Virus record (IMG/VR): IMGVR_UViG_3300047462_000187
Span: 1 to 37,848 of that record
Length of the DNA: 37,848 bases
From: a virus
Reading direction: 5' to 3' (one strand)
Shown here piece after piece: positions 31,812 through 37,848 of the stretch (positions within the stretch are counted from its first letter, which is position 1; each line of letters opens with the position of its first letter). Made by a program: the position numbers and the translations under genes. The notes below the pieces were generated by a model that saw only the letters and a list, made by a program, of their open reading frames with translations, searched no databases and had not been told where the DNA came from.

Positions 31812-32027
31812 TTAAGGCGGAAACACTGTTCGTACTGTTCGTACTGTCCGTAACGCCATTAAATCCAATAGCTTAAGTAACGGACAGTGAACGGACAACG
31901 GACAGTATACGGTGACTTTCGCGCCGCTTCGAAAAGTGCGTTCCCCTTCGGTTCCAGCTACGGCGTCTCGCACTGTCCGTACTGTCCGTTTTTTGGACTG
32001 ATGGGTCCAGGGTTGGGGGCGGCTCAT
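31812..32027 (-). CDS. Doubtful small frame over the iterons
   Basis: A 71-residue frame starts at an ATG overlapping the helicase stop (ATGA at 32024-32027), which is the coupling pattern used elsewhere here. Its sequence, however, is mostly the translation of the iterons (RTVRTVRDA near the start, RTVRTVRTV near the end), with no recognisable domain. The overlap may be chance, or the short peptide may be real and the repeats may have arisen within it. I lean to non-coding. Confidence 0.25.
   Translation of the reverse strand: MSRPQPWTHQSKKRTVRTVRDAVAGTEGERTFRSGAKVTVYCPLSVHCPLLKLLDLMALRTVRTVRTVFPP
31825..31989. repeat. Iteron array (ACTGTYCGT), candidate origin or operator
   Basis: Seven copies of a 9-mer occur in three groups: three head-to-tail at 31825-31851 (ACTGTTCGT, ACTGTTCGT, ACTGTCCGT), two inverted at 31880-31888 and 31898-31906 (ACGGACAGT, with a partial copy between them), and two head-to-tail at 31972-31989. 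The array lies between the SF3 helicase gene and the NusG paralogue. The adjacent helicase fits an origin where the helicase or primase binds repeats; a repressor operator array is the main alternative. The 311 bases from 31713 to 32023 hold no other supported gene. Confidence 0.72.
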
Positions 32028-33673
32028 TCTGGCCACTCCACGTCCAAATCGGCGCCCGGTTCAAAGCCTTGAGCGCTTTCGGAAACGCCGCCGGCGCTGA
32101 TAGACGCCGTCTCGGCAGGGGGGCGGGGATTCGATTTTTGCGCCTCATCGGCGAGGCGATAGGCGCGAAGTTCGTCTTCGGTCCGAAGTCTAATCGGTCC
32201 TCGAAACTTCTGACCGGCGCTGTTTTTTCCGGCCAACATGATCTGACGATCGCGCAGGGCGTCCCCAAACGCTTTTTGGCTCATGATTCGATCATTCCCC
32301 TGATCTTCGCACCAGGCCTTGAATGACTTGTAGAGCACGCTCGAAAGCTCGCGTGCGTTCCTAGCCTCTTCACGGATCAAACAATATTCAGACAGCCAGT
32401 CGCCGAAAGGACTTGCCTGTTGACGCCAGTCACGCACGACGATTTTCAAACTGTCGGGCCAATTCAGGCCTTGCGCCATCCAGTCGCCGACGCCATCCAC
32501 GAGCCAGTTCAAAATGCCGGAAAGCTCGTTTTCTCGCAGTCGGCAGGGCAGGGTTCTATCGACTTCGCTGTCAGGAACTTTTCTGCGAAACAGCACAACG
32601 TGAATACGCCGGTAAATGCCGTCATCGTCGCCCTTGATGACTGGAAATGAATTGCACTCGAAAATCAGCTTTGGAACTGGCCGAAAATTAATTTGCTGCG
32701 AATGTAGATCGCGCGCAGCCAGCGGCTCGCCGCCTGTCCAACCCTTCAGCTTGCCTTCAGCGAGCTTGGCGCCGCGAGGTGGCTCTGACAGGATGACAAA
32801 GCGACTGTCACCCGCCAGGGCAATAATGTCGGGCTCTGGACCACGATTGACGGGATTGTTCGATTCTAAAAACGTGTCGGGTTTAGATGCGACGCCATAG
32901 GTTCCCAGGGCTTCGCGACAGGCGTCAAGCAAGGTTGATTTGCTATCCTGTCCCGGCCCCTGGACGAAGAAGAACGCCTGGTCCTGCGTGTTGCCCGTCG
33001 AAGCATAGCCGCACATACGATGAAACGCGGCTCGCTCATCTTTTTTGGCGAGCGCCTTTTCCAATACGCCCAGAAATTCCGGCGCTTTGGCGTCCGGATT
33101 ATAATTGGTGGCCGTGCATCGCGTTATACGGTCGGCCGGATTGTGCGGGGCAAGCGACTTTCGAAATTTTCCATCGCAATAGCGCATCTTCAACGTGCCA
33201 TTCAGGCAGTTGATCGCGTACAAGTCCTGATCGAAATCCGACAACGATGCGCCAAGATAGCTCTTCGCCTGTATAAGCATCGCGCTCGTCTTACCGGCCG
33301 AACCCGTTTCATTGGCGAATTTCCAGAAATCCTTGTCCGGTGTGCCTTTTTCTTTGAAAATGGGGTAAAGGCTTGGAATAAGCAGCGCCACCCTGTGGGC
33401 AAGCTTTCGAGCTAGGTCTTCGCCGCAGTCTCGATCCCAAAACCGACCGTTAAACCCAAACCAGCCCAGACCGAGAACGAATAAGAGCCGGCTGTTCGTT
33501 GAGTCGACCACCGGGCCGCTGTCGTCATCTTCAACCGCGCCGCCGGCCATGAGGATGAGGCGATAGGCGTTGCCCAGATCATTCGTCGCAAAAGACGCGA
33601 GGCGCTCCAGCGACGGTCCGCCGGAGCCTGGACGCGCCCGATCGCCAAACGGGGATGCGATGACCTCACCCAT
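32024..33673 (-). CDS. D5/P4-family SF3 replicative helicase
   Basis: The 549-residue product has a D5-N-type region (about 30-230) and an SF3 helicase core. The phosphate-binding loop is GPGQDSKST (239-247). Walker B lies at FVILSEPPRG (292-301), with WTGGEPLAARDL (312-323) after it. The sensor asparagine is Asn341 in KLIFECN, and arginines in YRRIHVVLF (354-362) act as fingers. Hexamers of this type unwind phage origins, often with a primase partner. The loop departs from G-x-G-x-N-G-K-S-T: Asn is Asp243 and the Gly before Lys is Ser244. The C-terminus looks like a winged helix (about 440-500). The ATG at 33673 overlaps the upstream gene by 8 bases. Confidence 0.85.
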   Translation of the reverse strand: MGEVIASPFGDRARPGSGGPSLERLASFATNDLGNAYRLILMAGGAVEDDDSGPVVDSTNSRLLFVLGLGWFGFNGRFWDRDCGEDLARKLAHRVALLIPSLYPIFKEKGTPDKDFWKFANETGSAGKTSAMLIQAKSYLGASLSDFDQDLYAINCLNGTLKMRYCDGKFRKSLAPHNPADRITRCTATNYNPDAKAPEFLGVLEKALAKKDERAAFHRMCGYASTGNTQDQAFFFVQGPGQDSKSTLLDACREALGTYGVASKPDTFLESNNPVNRGPEPDIIALAGDSRFVILSEPPRGAKLAEGKLKGWTGGEPLAARDLHSQQINFRPVPKLIFECNSFPVIKGDDDGIYRRIHVVLFRRKVPDSEVDRTLPCRLRENELSGILNWLVDGVGDWMAQGLNWPDSLKIVVRDWRQQASPFGDWLSEYCLIREEARNARELSSVLYKSFKAWCEDQGNDRIMSQKAFGDALRDRQIMLAGKNSAGQKFRGPIRLRTEDELRAYRLADEAQKSNPRPPAETASISAGGVSESAQGFEPGADLDVEWPE

Positions 33674-33992
33674 TAGCGCGGTCCAGACGTTCGACTTCGG
33701 CGACGATTAGCGCAGCGGCCTTTATTAGGTCTCTGCGAGGCGTAGTCGGTTTAAATACGCGTGGCGCCCAAGGCCAAAGGCCTTGGGCGTGCTTAAATAT
33801 TATTTGCTGAAATCGATATTGAAGATCAGCGAGAGATAAAAAACAAGAATATTCCGCTGACGATACATATGCGTAAGCTGCAGCTGCTTGAGCTAACTCG
33901 CCGCGATTATAAGAGTCGTCGTGTTGACGCGAATAATGCTTGTGGGTGATTTGACATTCCCGTTCAGCCGCGATTTCCTCGATCACACTCAT
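33666..33992 (-). CDS. Small conserved phage protein, unknown
   Basis: The 108-residue product has the pattern IAAERECQ, RQHDDSYNRGELAQAAAAYA, GLWPWAPRVFKPTTPRRDLIKAAALIVAEVERLDR. This arrangement (ER-Q, HDD, GELA-AA-YA, WPW, KP, RRDL-KA-ALI-AE-ERLDR) recurs in many proteobacterial phage genes, often near replication. It looks like an all-helical domain; no activity is known to me. The ATG at 33992 overlaps the Prim-Pol stop (ATGA) and has GGAGG with a 5-nt gap. Confidence 0.75.
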   Translation of the reverse strand: MSVIEEIAAERECQITHKHYSRQHDDSYNRGELAQAAAAYAYVSSAEYSCFLSLADLQYRFQQIIFKHAQGLWPWAPRVFKPTTPRRDLIKAAALIVAEVERLDRANG

Positions 33993-35776
33993 GAATTCCT
34001 CCAACGATCACTGAAACCGACGCCGCTCGATGGGCGCATGACATGCACGGCGGTTGCGCCGGCGCGACGCCAAGCCTGTTCAGCCAGTCCGGCGTAAAAC
34101 CTGGCGGCGATCTGGCCCGTCGCGACGTTTTTACGTGTGCCGCCGAAGATGCGGCGGGTGCGAAGTTCTGGCGTTCGCAGATCATCGCGAACAGCGAGCC
34201 AGACCTGGCGCGCGCCCTTCACGGTCCAGGGCGCCATGCTCGGGTCGCTGATGGGCGTTTCAGCATCGGCCCGGCCATAACGGTCGCCCATAAAACCGCC
34301 AGCGAAGGCGCTCAGCGTTGGCGCGAACACCAGGCCGACATCGTGTCCGCTTTCGGCCGCCGCGACGCCTAACGCCCAGGTGTCCTGCAGGTCCTGCGCG
34401 ATCAGAAGAGCACCGTCGGCTGGCCACGAGGAGAGAAGCGCGACCTTGCCGGACCTATCGCCCACAAAAGCTGTCGGCCGATCATGATCATCGATCAGCG
34501 GAATCAATGCGACCGCTTCGACATCGCCAGCCCAATCCGGATCATTTGACGCCGTGAGCGGAATGAGAAGACACGGCCCTAACCGATCTTGCCCAATAGG
34601 TGCGCCGGCGTGAGCACGAAGGCGCGATAAGGTTTCAGGCAGATCGGCAGAATTCAGGTTTCTATGACGAAACCAGGTGCGCACCATGCCGCAATCGGCT
34701 GACCTGGCTGACGCCCAAAGCTGGCGAGCGTTTCGGACGTCGACGGCTTGGGCCGCCGCACTAGCGACGGCCACGCGCCGTGGCGCCGCCGGTTCAAAGG
34801 CTTTGCGCTCAGGGGCGGATTCCGGCTTAAGCTCACCCTTGCGAAGCCCATTTTCTACGAGCTCTTCAAGCTGTTTTGGGTGCCAAGGAGTGTCCTGATG
34901 CTGGGCATGCCCGGCGCTGATCAGGCTTTCTTTGGCATAGGCGCGATCAATTTCGCCGCCGGCGACATAGGCGCCCAGAAAGCAGCCGTAGTTGAAAACC
35001 GAAATCCGCCGCTGACCAGGCCCAGCTGCAGCGACGGCCTTGCACGATGTCGATAAGATCGCCTCGCCGTAGCGTGTGGCGCGCCCAGATCGAATAACCC
35101 GGACGAGCGGCTTTGCAGCCGTGCTGATCTGTTCCGGCGGTTCCGCAAGCCGCAGGAGCCAGTCCGGCGCCTGGGCGAAGGGGCGATCAAAAGGCGCGCG
35201 CCGCGCGCACCAGGTGTAAATCCTGCCAGCCGGAATCCCCTTTTTCTCGTCGCCGGGATGGATCGAGGGCGGCGCGACGATATAGCCGCCATTGCCGCGC
35301 ACATCGATCTGAGGCCCGATCTTGGACGCCCGGCTCTTGATCTGAAACCGATCATCCCAGGCGAAGCACTGGTGACGTCCGCCGCCTGTGATCTGTTCGA
35401 CGGTTTCCGGCAGCTCGCCATGAACATCGGTCAAGGCCTTAGCGGACGCTTCGCCGACATCGCCATCCAGATCGAATACCCAGAAACCGCTGATCTTGCC
35501 CGTGGCGATGCCGATATTCGACTGGGGCGACGGATACACGGGCTTAAAGTCAGGCTTGCCAGGCTCTGGCGACGTCAAGGGAAGCGCGAGCTTGCCCGAC
35601 CACCAACCCGCGATAGTTTCCAGGTCTGTTGTGGCGGACAGAAATCCCAGGCTATGGCCATAAGGGATTTTGGTTTTTGGGCGGAGCGGGAAGACGGCGA
35701 TTCCCAGGCGCGCGTAGGCGAGGGCGGCCTCAGCGAGGGCGTTCGCGCCGCGTTGAAAGTCTTCTAGCCGTGTCAT
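33989..35776 (-). CDS. Prim-Pol DNA primase/polymerase with C-terminal Toprim-like region
   Basis: The 595-residue product begins with a bifunctional primase-polymerase domain (about 12-210). It shows YARLGIAVFPLRPKTKIPYG, the metal-binding D-x-D (Asp102, Asp104 in FDLDGD), the GGGRHQCF motif (His135), and QIDVRGNGGYIVAPPSIHPG (Asp158). It would lay primers and may extend them. The C-terminal half (about 350-570) resembles the DUF7146/Toprim region of other phage primases (ARQLWASARSADCG, AVALIPLIDD, LLIAQDLQDTWALGVAA), but the usual acidic pattern is not clear. The ATG at 35776 overlaps the upstream stop (ATGA), so it is coupled to the early block. It pairs with the SF3 helicase encoded two genes downstream. 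Confidence 0.85.
   Translation of the reverse strand: MTRLEDFQRGANALAEAALAYARLGIAVFPLRPKTKIPYGHSLGFLSATTDLETIAGWWSGKLALPLTSPEPGKPDFKPVYPSPQSNIGIATGKISGFWVFDLDGDVGEASAKALTDVHGELPETVEQITGGGRHQCFAWDDRFQIKSRASKIGPQIDVRGNGGYIVAPPSIHPGDEKKGIPAGRIYTWCARRAPFDRPFAQAPDWLLRLAEPPEQISTAAKPLVRVIRSGRATRYGEAILSTSCKAVAAAGPGQRRISVFNYGCFLGAYVAGGEIDRAYAKESLISAGHAQHQDTPWHPKQLEELVENGLRKGELKPESAPERKAFEPAAPRRVAVASAAAQAVDVRNARQLWASARSADCGMVRTWFRHRNLNSADLPETLSRLRAHAGAPIGQDRLGPCLLIPLTASNDPDWAGDVEAVALIPLIDDHDRPTAFVGDRSGKVALLSSWPADGALLIAQDLQDTWALGVAAAESGHDVGLVFAPTLSAFAGGFMGDRYGRADAETPISDPSMAPWTVKGARQVWLAVRDDLRTPELRTRRIFGGTRKNVATGQIAARFYAGLAEQAWRRAGATAVHVMRPSSGVGFSDRWRNS
35193..35209. repeat. GC palindrome copy 7, inside the Prim-Pol gene
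   Basis: GGCGCGC-GCC-GCGCGCA differs from the consensus only at its first base. It lies in coding sequence near the end of the Prim-Pol domain and encodes part of WCARRAPF, an exposed-looking Ala/Arg stretch. Confidence 0.8.
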
Positions 35777-36168
35777 GGCCTGAACTCGGCGAGAAGAGCG
35801 TCAAGACGCGCAGCGCTCGCCGCGTCCATGACATAGCCGTTGCCCCAAACTGTTTCGACATGAATGCCAAGCCGCAAATATTCGGGGCGCAAGCGGCTCA
35901 TAAAAACTTTGAGAATGTTTTGATCGGGACCGCCGTTAGGATCATCGCCGTAGATGAGGCCGTGCAACGCGTTATAGCTAAAGACGTGGCCGGGACGGCG
36001 TTTCAAAATCGCTGTTAGGCGCGCCGGAGTAGATGGCTGTCGTAACAAACGCTGTAATGCGGCGATCTCATTCACGCCGACCAGCTCCGCAATTAATGAC
36101 TTCAACCGAGAAATCTCTGCGGCCTGTTCGGCGATGATGTCGGCGGCAGACATGCGGGTAGAAGACAT
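35773..36168 (-). CDS. Stand-alone CtrA-like winged-helix DNA-binding protein
   Basis: The 131-residue product has an N-terminal helix (about 7-45) and a C-terminal OmpR/PhoB-type winged helix (about 55-117) with SYNALHGLIYGDD, QNILKVFMSRLRPEYL and HVETVWGNGYVMD. The last segment is close to the ETVWGRGYVL wing of alphaproteobacterial CtrA. The receiver domain is absent, so binding would not depend on phosphorylation. It may control phage early or late promoters, or hijack host cell-cycle promoters. The ATG at 36168 overlaps the methyltransferase stop (TGATG) and has GGGGG 6-7 nt upstream. Confidence 0.78.
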   Translation of the reverse strand: MSSTRMSAADIIAEQAAEISRLKSLIAELVGVNEIAALQRLLRQPSTPARLTAILKRRPGHVFSYNALHGLIYGDDPNGGPDQNILKVFMSRLRPEYLRLGIHVETVWGNGYVMDAASAARLDALLAEFRP

Positions 36169-36821
36169 CAACCACCCCCTTCGTCTGTGAATTGCAGGTC
36201 GCTGGCGCGGCTCAGGCGCTTACGCGTTCCTGGCGGAATGGGGACGAGGATTGGTGCATAGCCGCGCGGCTTGCGCGTCTGCAGCCAGATGAACCAGGAA
36301 TAGAAAGTGGCGGTTCGGCCCTTTTTGACCAGCCGACCCTTGTGCAGGGGAATGCGCTCTGAAAAGGGCGCCAGGATATGAAACGGCGCTATTTCATAAA
36401 GCAAGCGGTAGCGCGCGATGCCTTCCAACGCCCGCGTTGGCAGGAACATCGCAACCCCGCGCGTCGCGACATTGAGTGAACGGGTTACGAATTCAGGCGC
36501 ATGACGAAAAGGCGGATTGGTGATGATCCACTCAGGGGCGGCTACAGGCGCCGGTGCATCCGACAGAAAATCGTGAACCTGGCCATAACCGTAATCGACG
36601 AGATCACTGCAGATGACCGACGGGAAATAGTCTAGCAGTCCATGCGCGCCCGATCCGTGGCCGCAGGCGTTTTCCCAGACGATTTCAGCCATAGGGTCGA
36701 AGCGCTTCACAAGTTCGGCGCCTGCGCGAAACCCCCAGGGCCAGGTCGGGAAGAAATCCGGGTCCCAATCCGCAGTCGCCGCCCGCTGCGCCATGACGGC
36801 TATGTCATTGCGCGCCTTCAT
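36168..36821 (-). CDS. Putative adenine-specific DNA methyltransferase
   Basis: The 217-residue product has ENACGHGSG (50-58) in the place of the SAM-binding motif I, an acidic segment SDLVDYGYG (72-80), and NPPF (102-105), the catalytic motif typical of N6-adenine methyltransferases. A basic C-terminus follows. It lacks a large target-recognition domain, as do many phage orphan methyltransferases. It could protect phage DNA from restriction or alter gene control. The ATG at 36821 overlaps the upstream stop (ATGA at 36818-36821); a frame reaching 36887 would overlap the upstream gene by 70 bases and is rejected. Confidence 0.78.
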   Translation of the reverse strand: MKARNDIAVMAQRAATADWDPDFFPTWPWGFRAGAELVKRFDPMAEIVWENACGHGSGAHGLLDYFPSVICSDLVDYGYGQVHDFLSDAPAPVAAPEWIITNPPFRHAPEFVTRSLNVATRGVAMFLPTRALEGIARYRLLYEIAPFHILAPFSERIPLHKGRLVKKGRTATFYSWFIWLQTRKPRGYAPILVPIPPGTRKRLSRASDLQFTDEGGG

Positions 36822-37054
36822 GGCCAATCCCGCAAACGACGGGCGAGGGCGCGCACGACTAGCGACTGGCCCGTCGTTTCCAGCCATGGGACGAGGGCGG
36901 CGAACTCGTCGGCGTCAAAATGCTTCACCAAGACGCGGCCGTCGGCTGGCTTCAGTTCGACGATCCAACCGGCATCCCAAACGCTACGGATCGAGACGTC
37001 GATTTCATTGGCGTATAGGCCCTTCAACGTTTGCTCTAAGGACAGCTCGCTCAT
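36818..37054 (-). CDS. Small unknown protein of the early block
   Basis: The 78-residue product (starting MSELSLEQTLKGLYANEIDV) has a strand-rich middle (SIRSVWDAGWIVELKPADGRVLVKHF) and ends in a helix with RALARRLRDW. I do not recognise it. It is tied to both neighbours by ATGA overlaps (37051-37054 and 36818-36821), so it is clearly translated with them. The GAGG about 8 nt before the ATG is moderate. A possible role is a partner of the methyltransferase or regulator. Confidence 0.6.
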   Translation of the reverse strand: MSELSLEQTLKGLYANEIDVSIRSVWDAGWIVELKPADGRVLVKHFDADEFAALVPWLETTGQSLVVRALARRLRDWP

Positions 37055-37464
37055 GCGCCGCGCCTCAGGCGTTCGAGGTGCGCGACGCCCGTATCGGTTA
37101 TCGTCCAGCCTTTATTCGTGCTGGCGACCAGGGCGCGCGACCTGAGGTCGTAAAGGTGATTGTTGACGGTGAACGGGGTGAGCTTTGTCACCTCGCTGAT
37201 CTTTAAAATCGATTGAGGCGCGCGTGTTAGAGTCGCCAGGACGTGATGCTGGCCCGTAATCGGCGTCCAGGGCGCTTTGAAGACTGTCGTAGCCGGTCGA
37301 GGTGCGTCCACGGTCACGTCATAGAGTCGACGCACGTCTTGTTCATTACGCCCAAGATTGCGCGCCACCGCGCCCCAACTCGCGCCCAGGCTCCTCCATT
37401 TGGCGACCATTTCCCGCTCGCGGGCGACCGCGCCCACGCCAAAGCGTTCTTTCAAATCAGGCAT
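37051..37464 (-). CDS. Double helix-turn-helix regulator
   Basis: The 137-residue product has two DNA-binding parts. Residues about 16-48 (EREMVAKWRSLGASWGAVARNLGRNEQDVRRLYD) form a homeodomain-like helix-turn-helix, loosely like GcrA. Residues about 72-135 (HHVLATLTRAPQSILKISEV, then FTVNNHLYDLRSRALV and GWTITDTGVAHLERL) form a winged helix of the MarR/ArsR style. It may control early genes or the operators at 31766-31989. It starts one base after the upstream stop; its ribosome site is weak. Confidence 0.75.
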   Translation of the reverse strand: MPDLKERFGVGAVAREREMVAKWRSLGASWGAVARNLGRNEQDVRRLYDVTVDAPRPATTVFKAPWTPITGQHHVLATLTRAPQSILKISEVTKLTPFTVNNHLYDLRSRALVASTNKGWTITDTGVAHLERLRRGA

Positions 37465-37465
37465 G

Positions 37466-37834
37466 TCAGTCGTCCGCGTATGGTTTACGGATGGAGGAAA
37501 CGGGCGACCCGGAGTGCCGCGCGCGCGCCGCGCGGCCGTCGGCCTCGTCGAGAATGGCGACTACCTGGTCAGCCCATTGCAAAATCATCGGCGCAAGCGC
37601 AGCCCGCGCAGCAATCGTCGAACACCTGGCGAACGCGTTCAGCATGGCGCCCAGGGCAGAACAGACGAAACATTCGCCGCGATCTTGCGTCGGGCAAGTC
37701 CAAGACTCGCACCCCCTGGCGACCTGCGCCAACCCCGGCGTTATTTCGCGCGGATTTGTCGCCGCTTCGATGGCGCGTTCCGCCAGCCGCCGCCAGGCGT
37801 GGCGATAGGCGCTTTGCTGTGTCAGAGCCGGCAT
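37466..37834 (-). CDS. Cys-containing protein at the start of the early block, unknown
   Basis: The 122-residue product has five cysteines (42, 47, 55, 58, 71), four of them within 17 residues in CESWTCPTQDRGECFVC, suggestive of a zinc or cluster site. Helices flank it. The C-terminal region encodes GRAARARHSGS over a GC palindrome. I do not recognise the family. The ATG at 37834 has GGAGG with a 6-nt gap. It is the first gene of the visible operon; what lies upstream is outside the window. Confidence 0.6.
   Translation of the reverse strand: MPALTQQSAYRHAWRRLAERAIEAATNPREITPGLAQVARGCESWTCPTQDRGECFVCSALGAMLNAFARCSTIAARAALAPMILQWADQVVAILDEADGRAARARHSGSPVSSIRKPYADD
37520..37536. repeat. GC palindrome copy 8, inside the first early gene
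   Basis: CGCGCGC-GCC-GCGCGGC shares its core and its right end with copy 6. It lies in coding sequence and encodes Arg/Ala codons. The two arms pair over 5 bp instead of 7. Confidence 0.72.
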
Positions 37835-37848
37835 GGCGCGCCTCCGAA

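Noticed and set aside
31825-31989. CRISPR array
   Set aside because: Units are 9 bp, partly contiguous, partly inverted, without regular spacers.
31825-31989. Relationship to the phage P4 origin iterons
   Set aside because: There is a superficial resemblance in a short GAACA-type core, but the unit length and arrangement differ, so only function by analogy is suggested.

Overview
The window is almost entirely one phage genome, or most of one, read leftwards. Every convincing protein gene lies on the minus strand, genes overlap or nearly touch, and a type II tRNA-Leu(UAG) sits at the far left. The late genes follow the lambda order closely (Nu1, A, W, B, C/Nu3, D, E, FII, Z, U, V, G/GT, H, M, L, K, J), so the virion should be a lambda-like siphovirus with a long flexible tail. 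The host is most likely an alphaproteobacterium. This is inferred from the high GC content, the style of the Prim-Pol and DNA-binding proteins, and a winged helix resembling that of CtrA. No integrase, immunity repressor or excisionase is present, so a temperate or lytic lifestyle cannot be decided here.

From right to left: (1) 37834-35773 is an early block with a Cys-rich unknown, a double-HTH regulator, a small unknown, an NPPF methyltransferase and a CtrA-like winged helix. (2) 35776-32024 is a replication block with a Prim-Pol primase, a small conserved phage protein and a D5/P4-type SF3 helicase. (3) 32023-31713 is a regulatory island with at least seven 9-bp iterons and a perfect dyad. 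(4) 31712-31158 is a NusG paralogue, followed at once by an intrinsic terminator, and then (5) the late operon. That operon runs through packaging (30831-28131), head (28131-22032), tail (22028-8807), a large receptor-binding and fibre module (8760-3175), and lysis (3107-314: holin candidates, GH24 endolysin, DUF6527 protein, embedded Rz/Rz1 spanins).

The most interesting signals are regulatory. The NusG paralogue, the terminator just after it and the long late operon look like a self-contained processive antitermination circuit. A GC-only 17-bp palindrome occurs eight times; five copies lie in short gaps between genes and four of those lie 11-28 nt upstream of a start codon. Translational tricks are also visible: a -1 frameshift site joining the two tail-assembly-chaperone frames, a scaffold protein nested in the protease gene with its own ribosome binding site and a DnaJ-like zinc motif, and an Rz1 gene wholly inside Rz.

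Limits: functions rest on reading translated sequence by eye, and no database search was possible. Start codons were chosen from Shine-Dalgarno spacing and stop/start overlaps.
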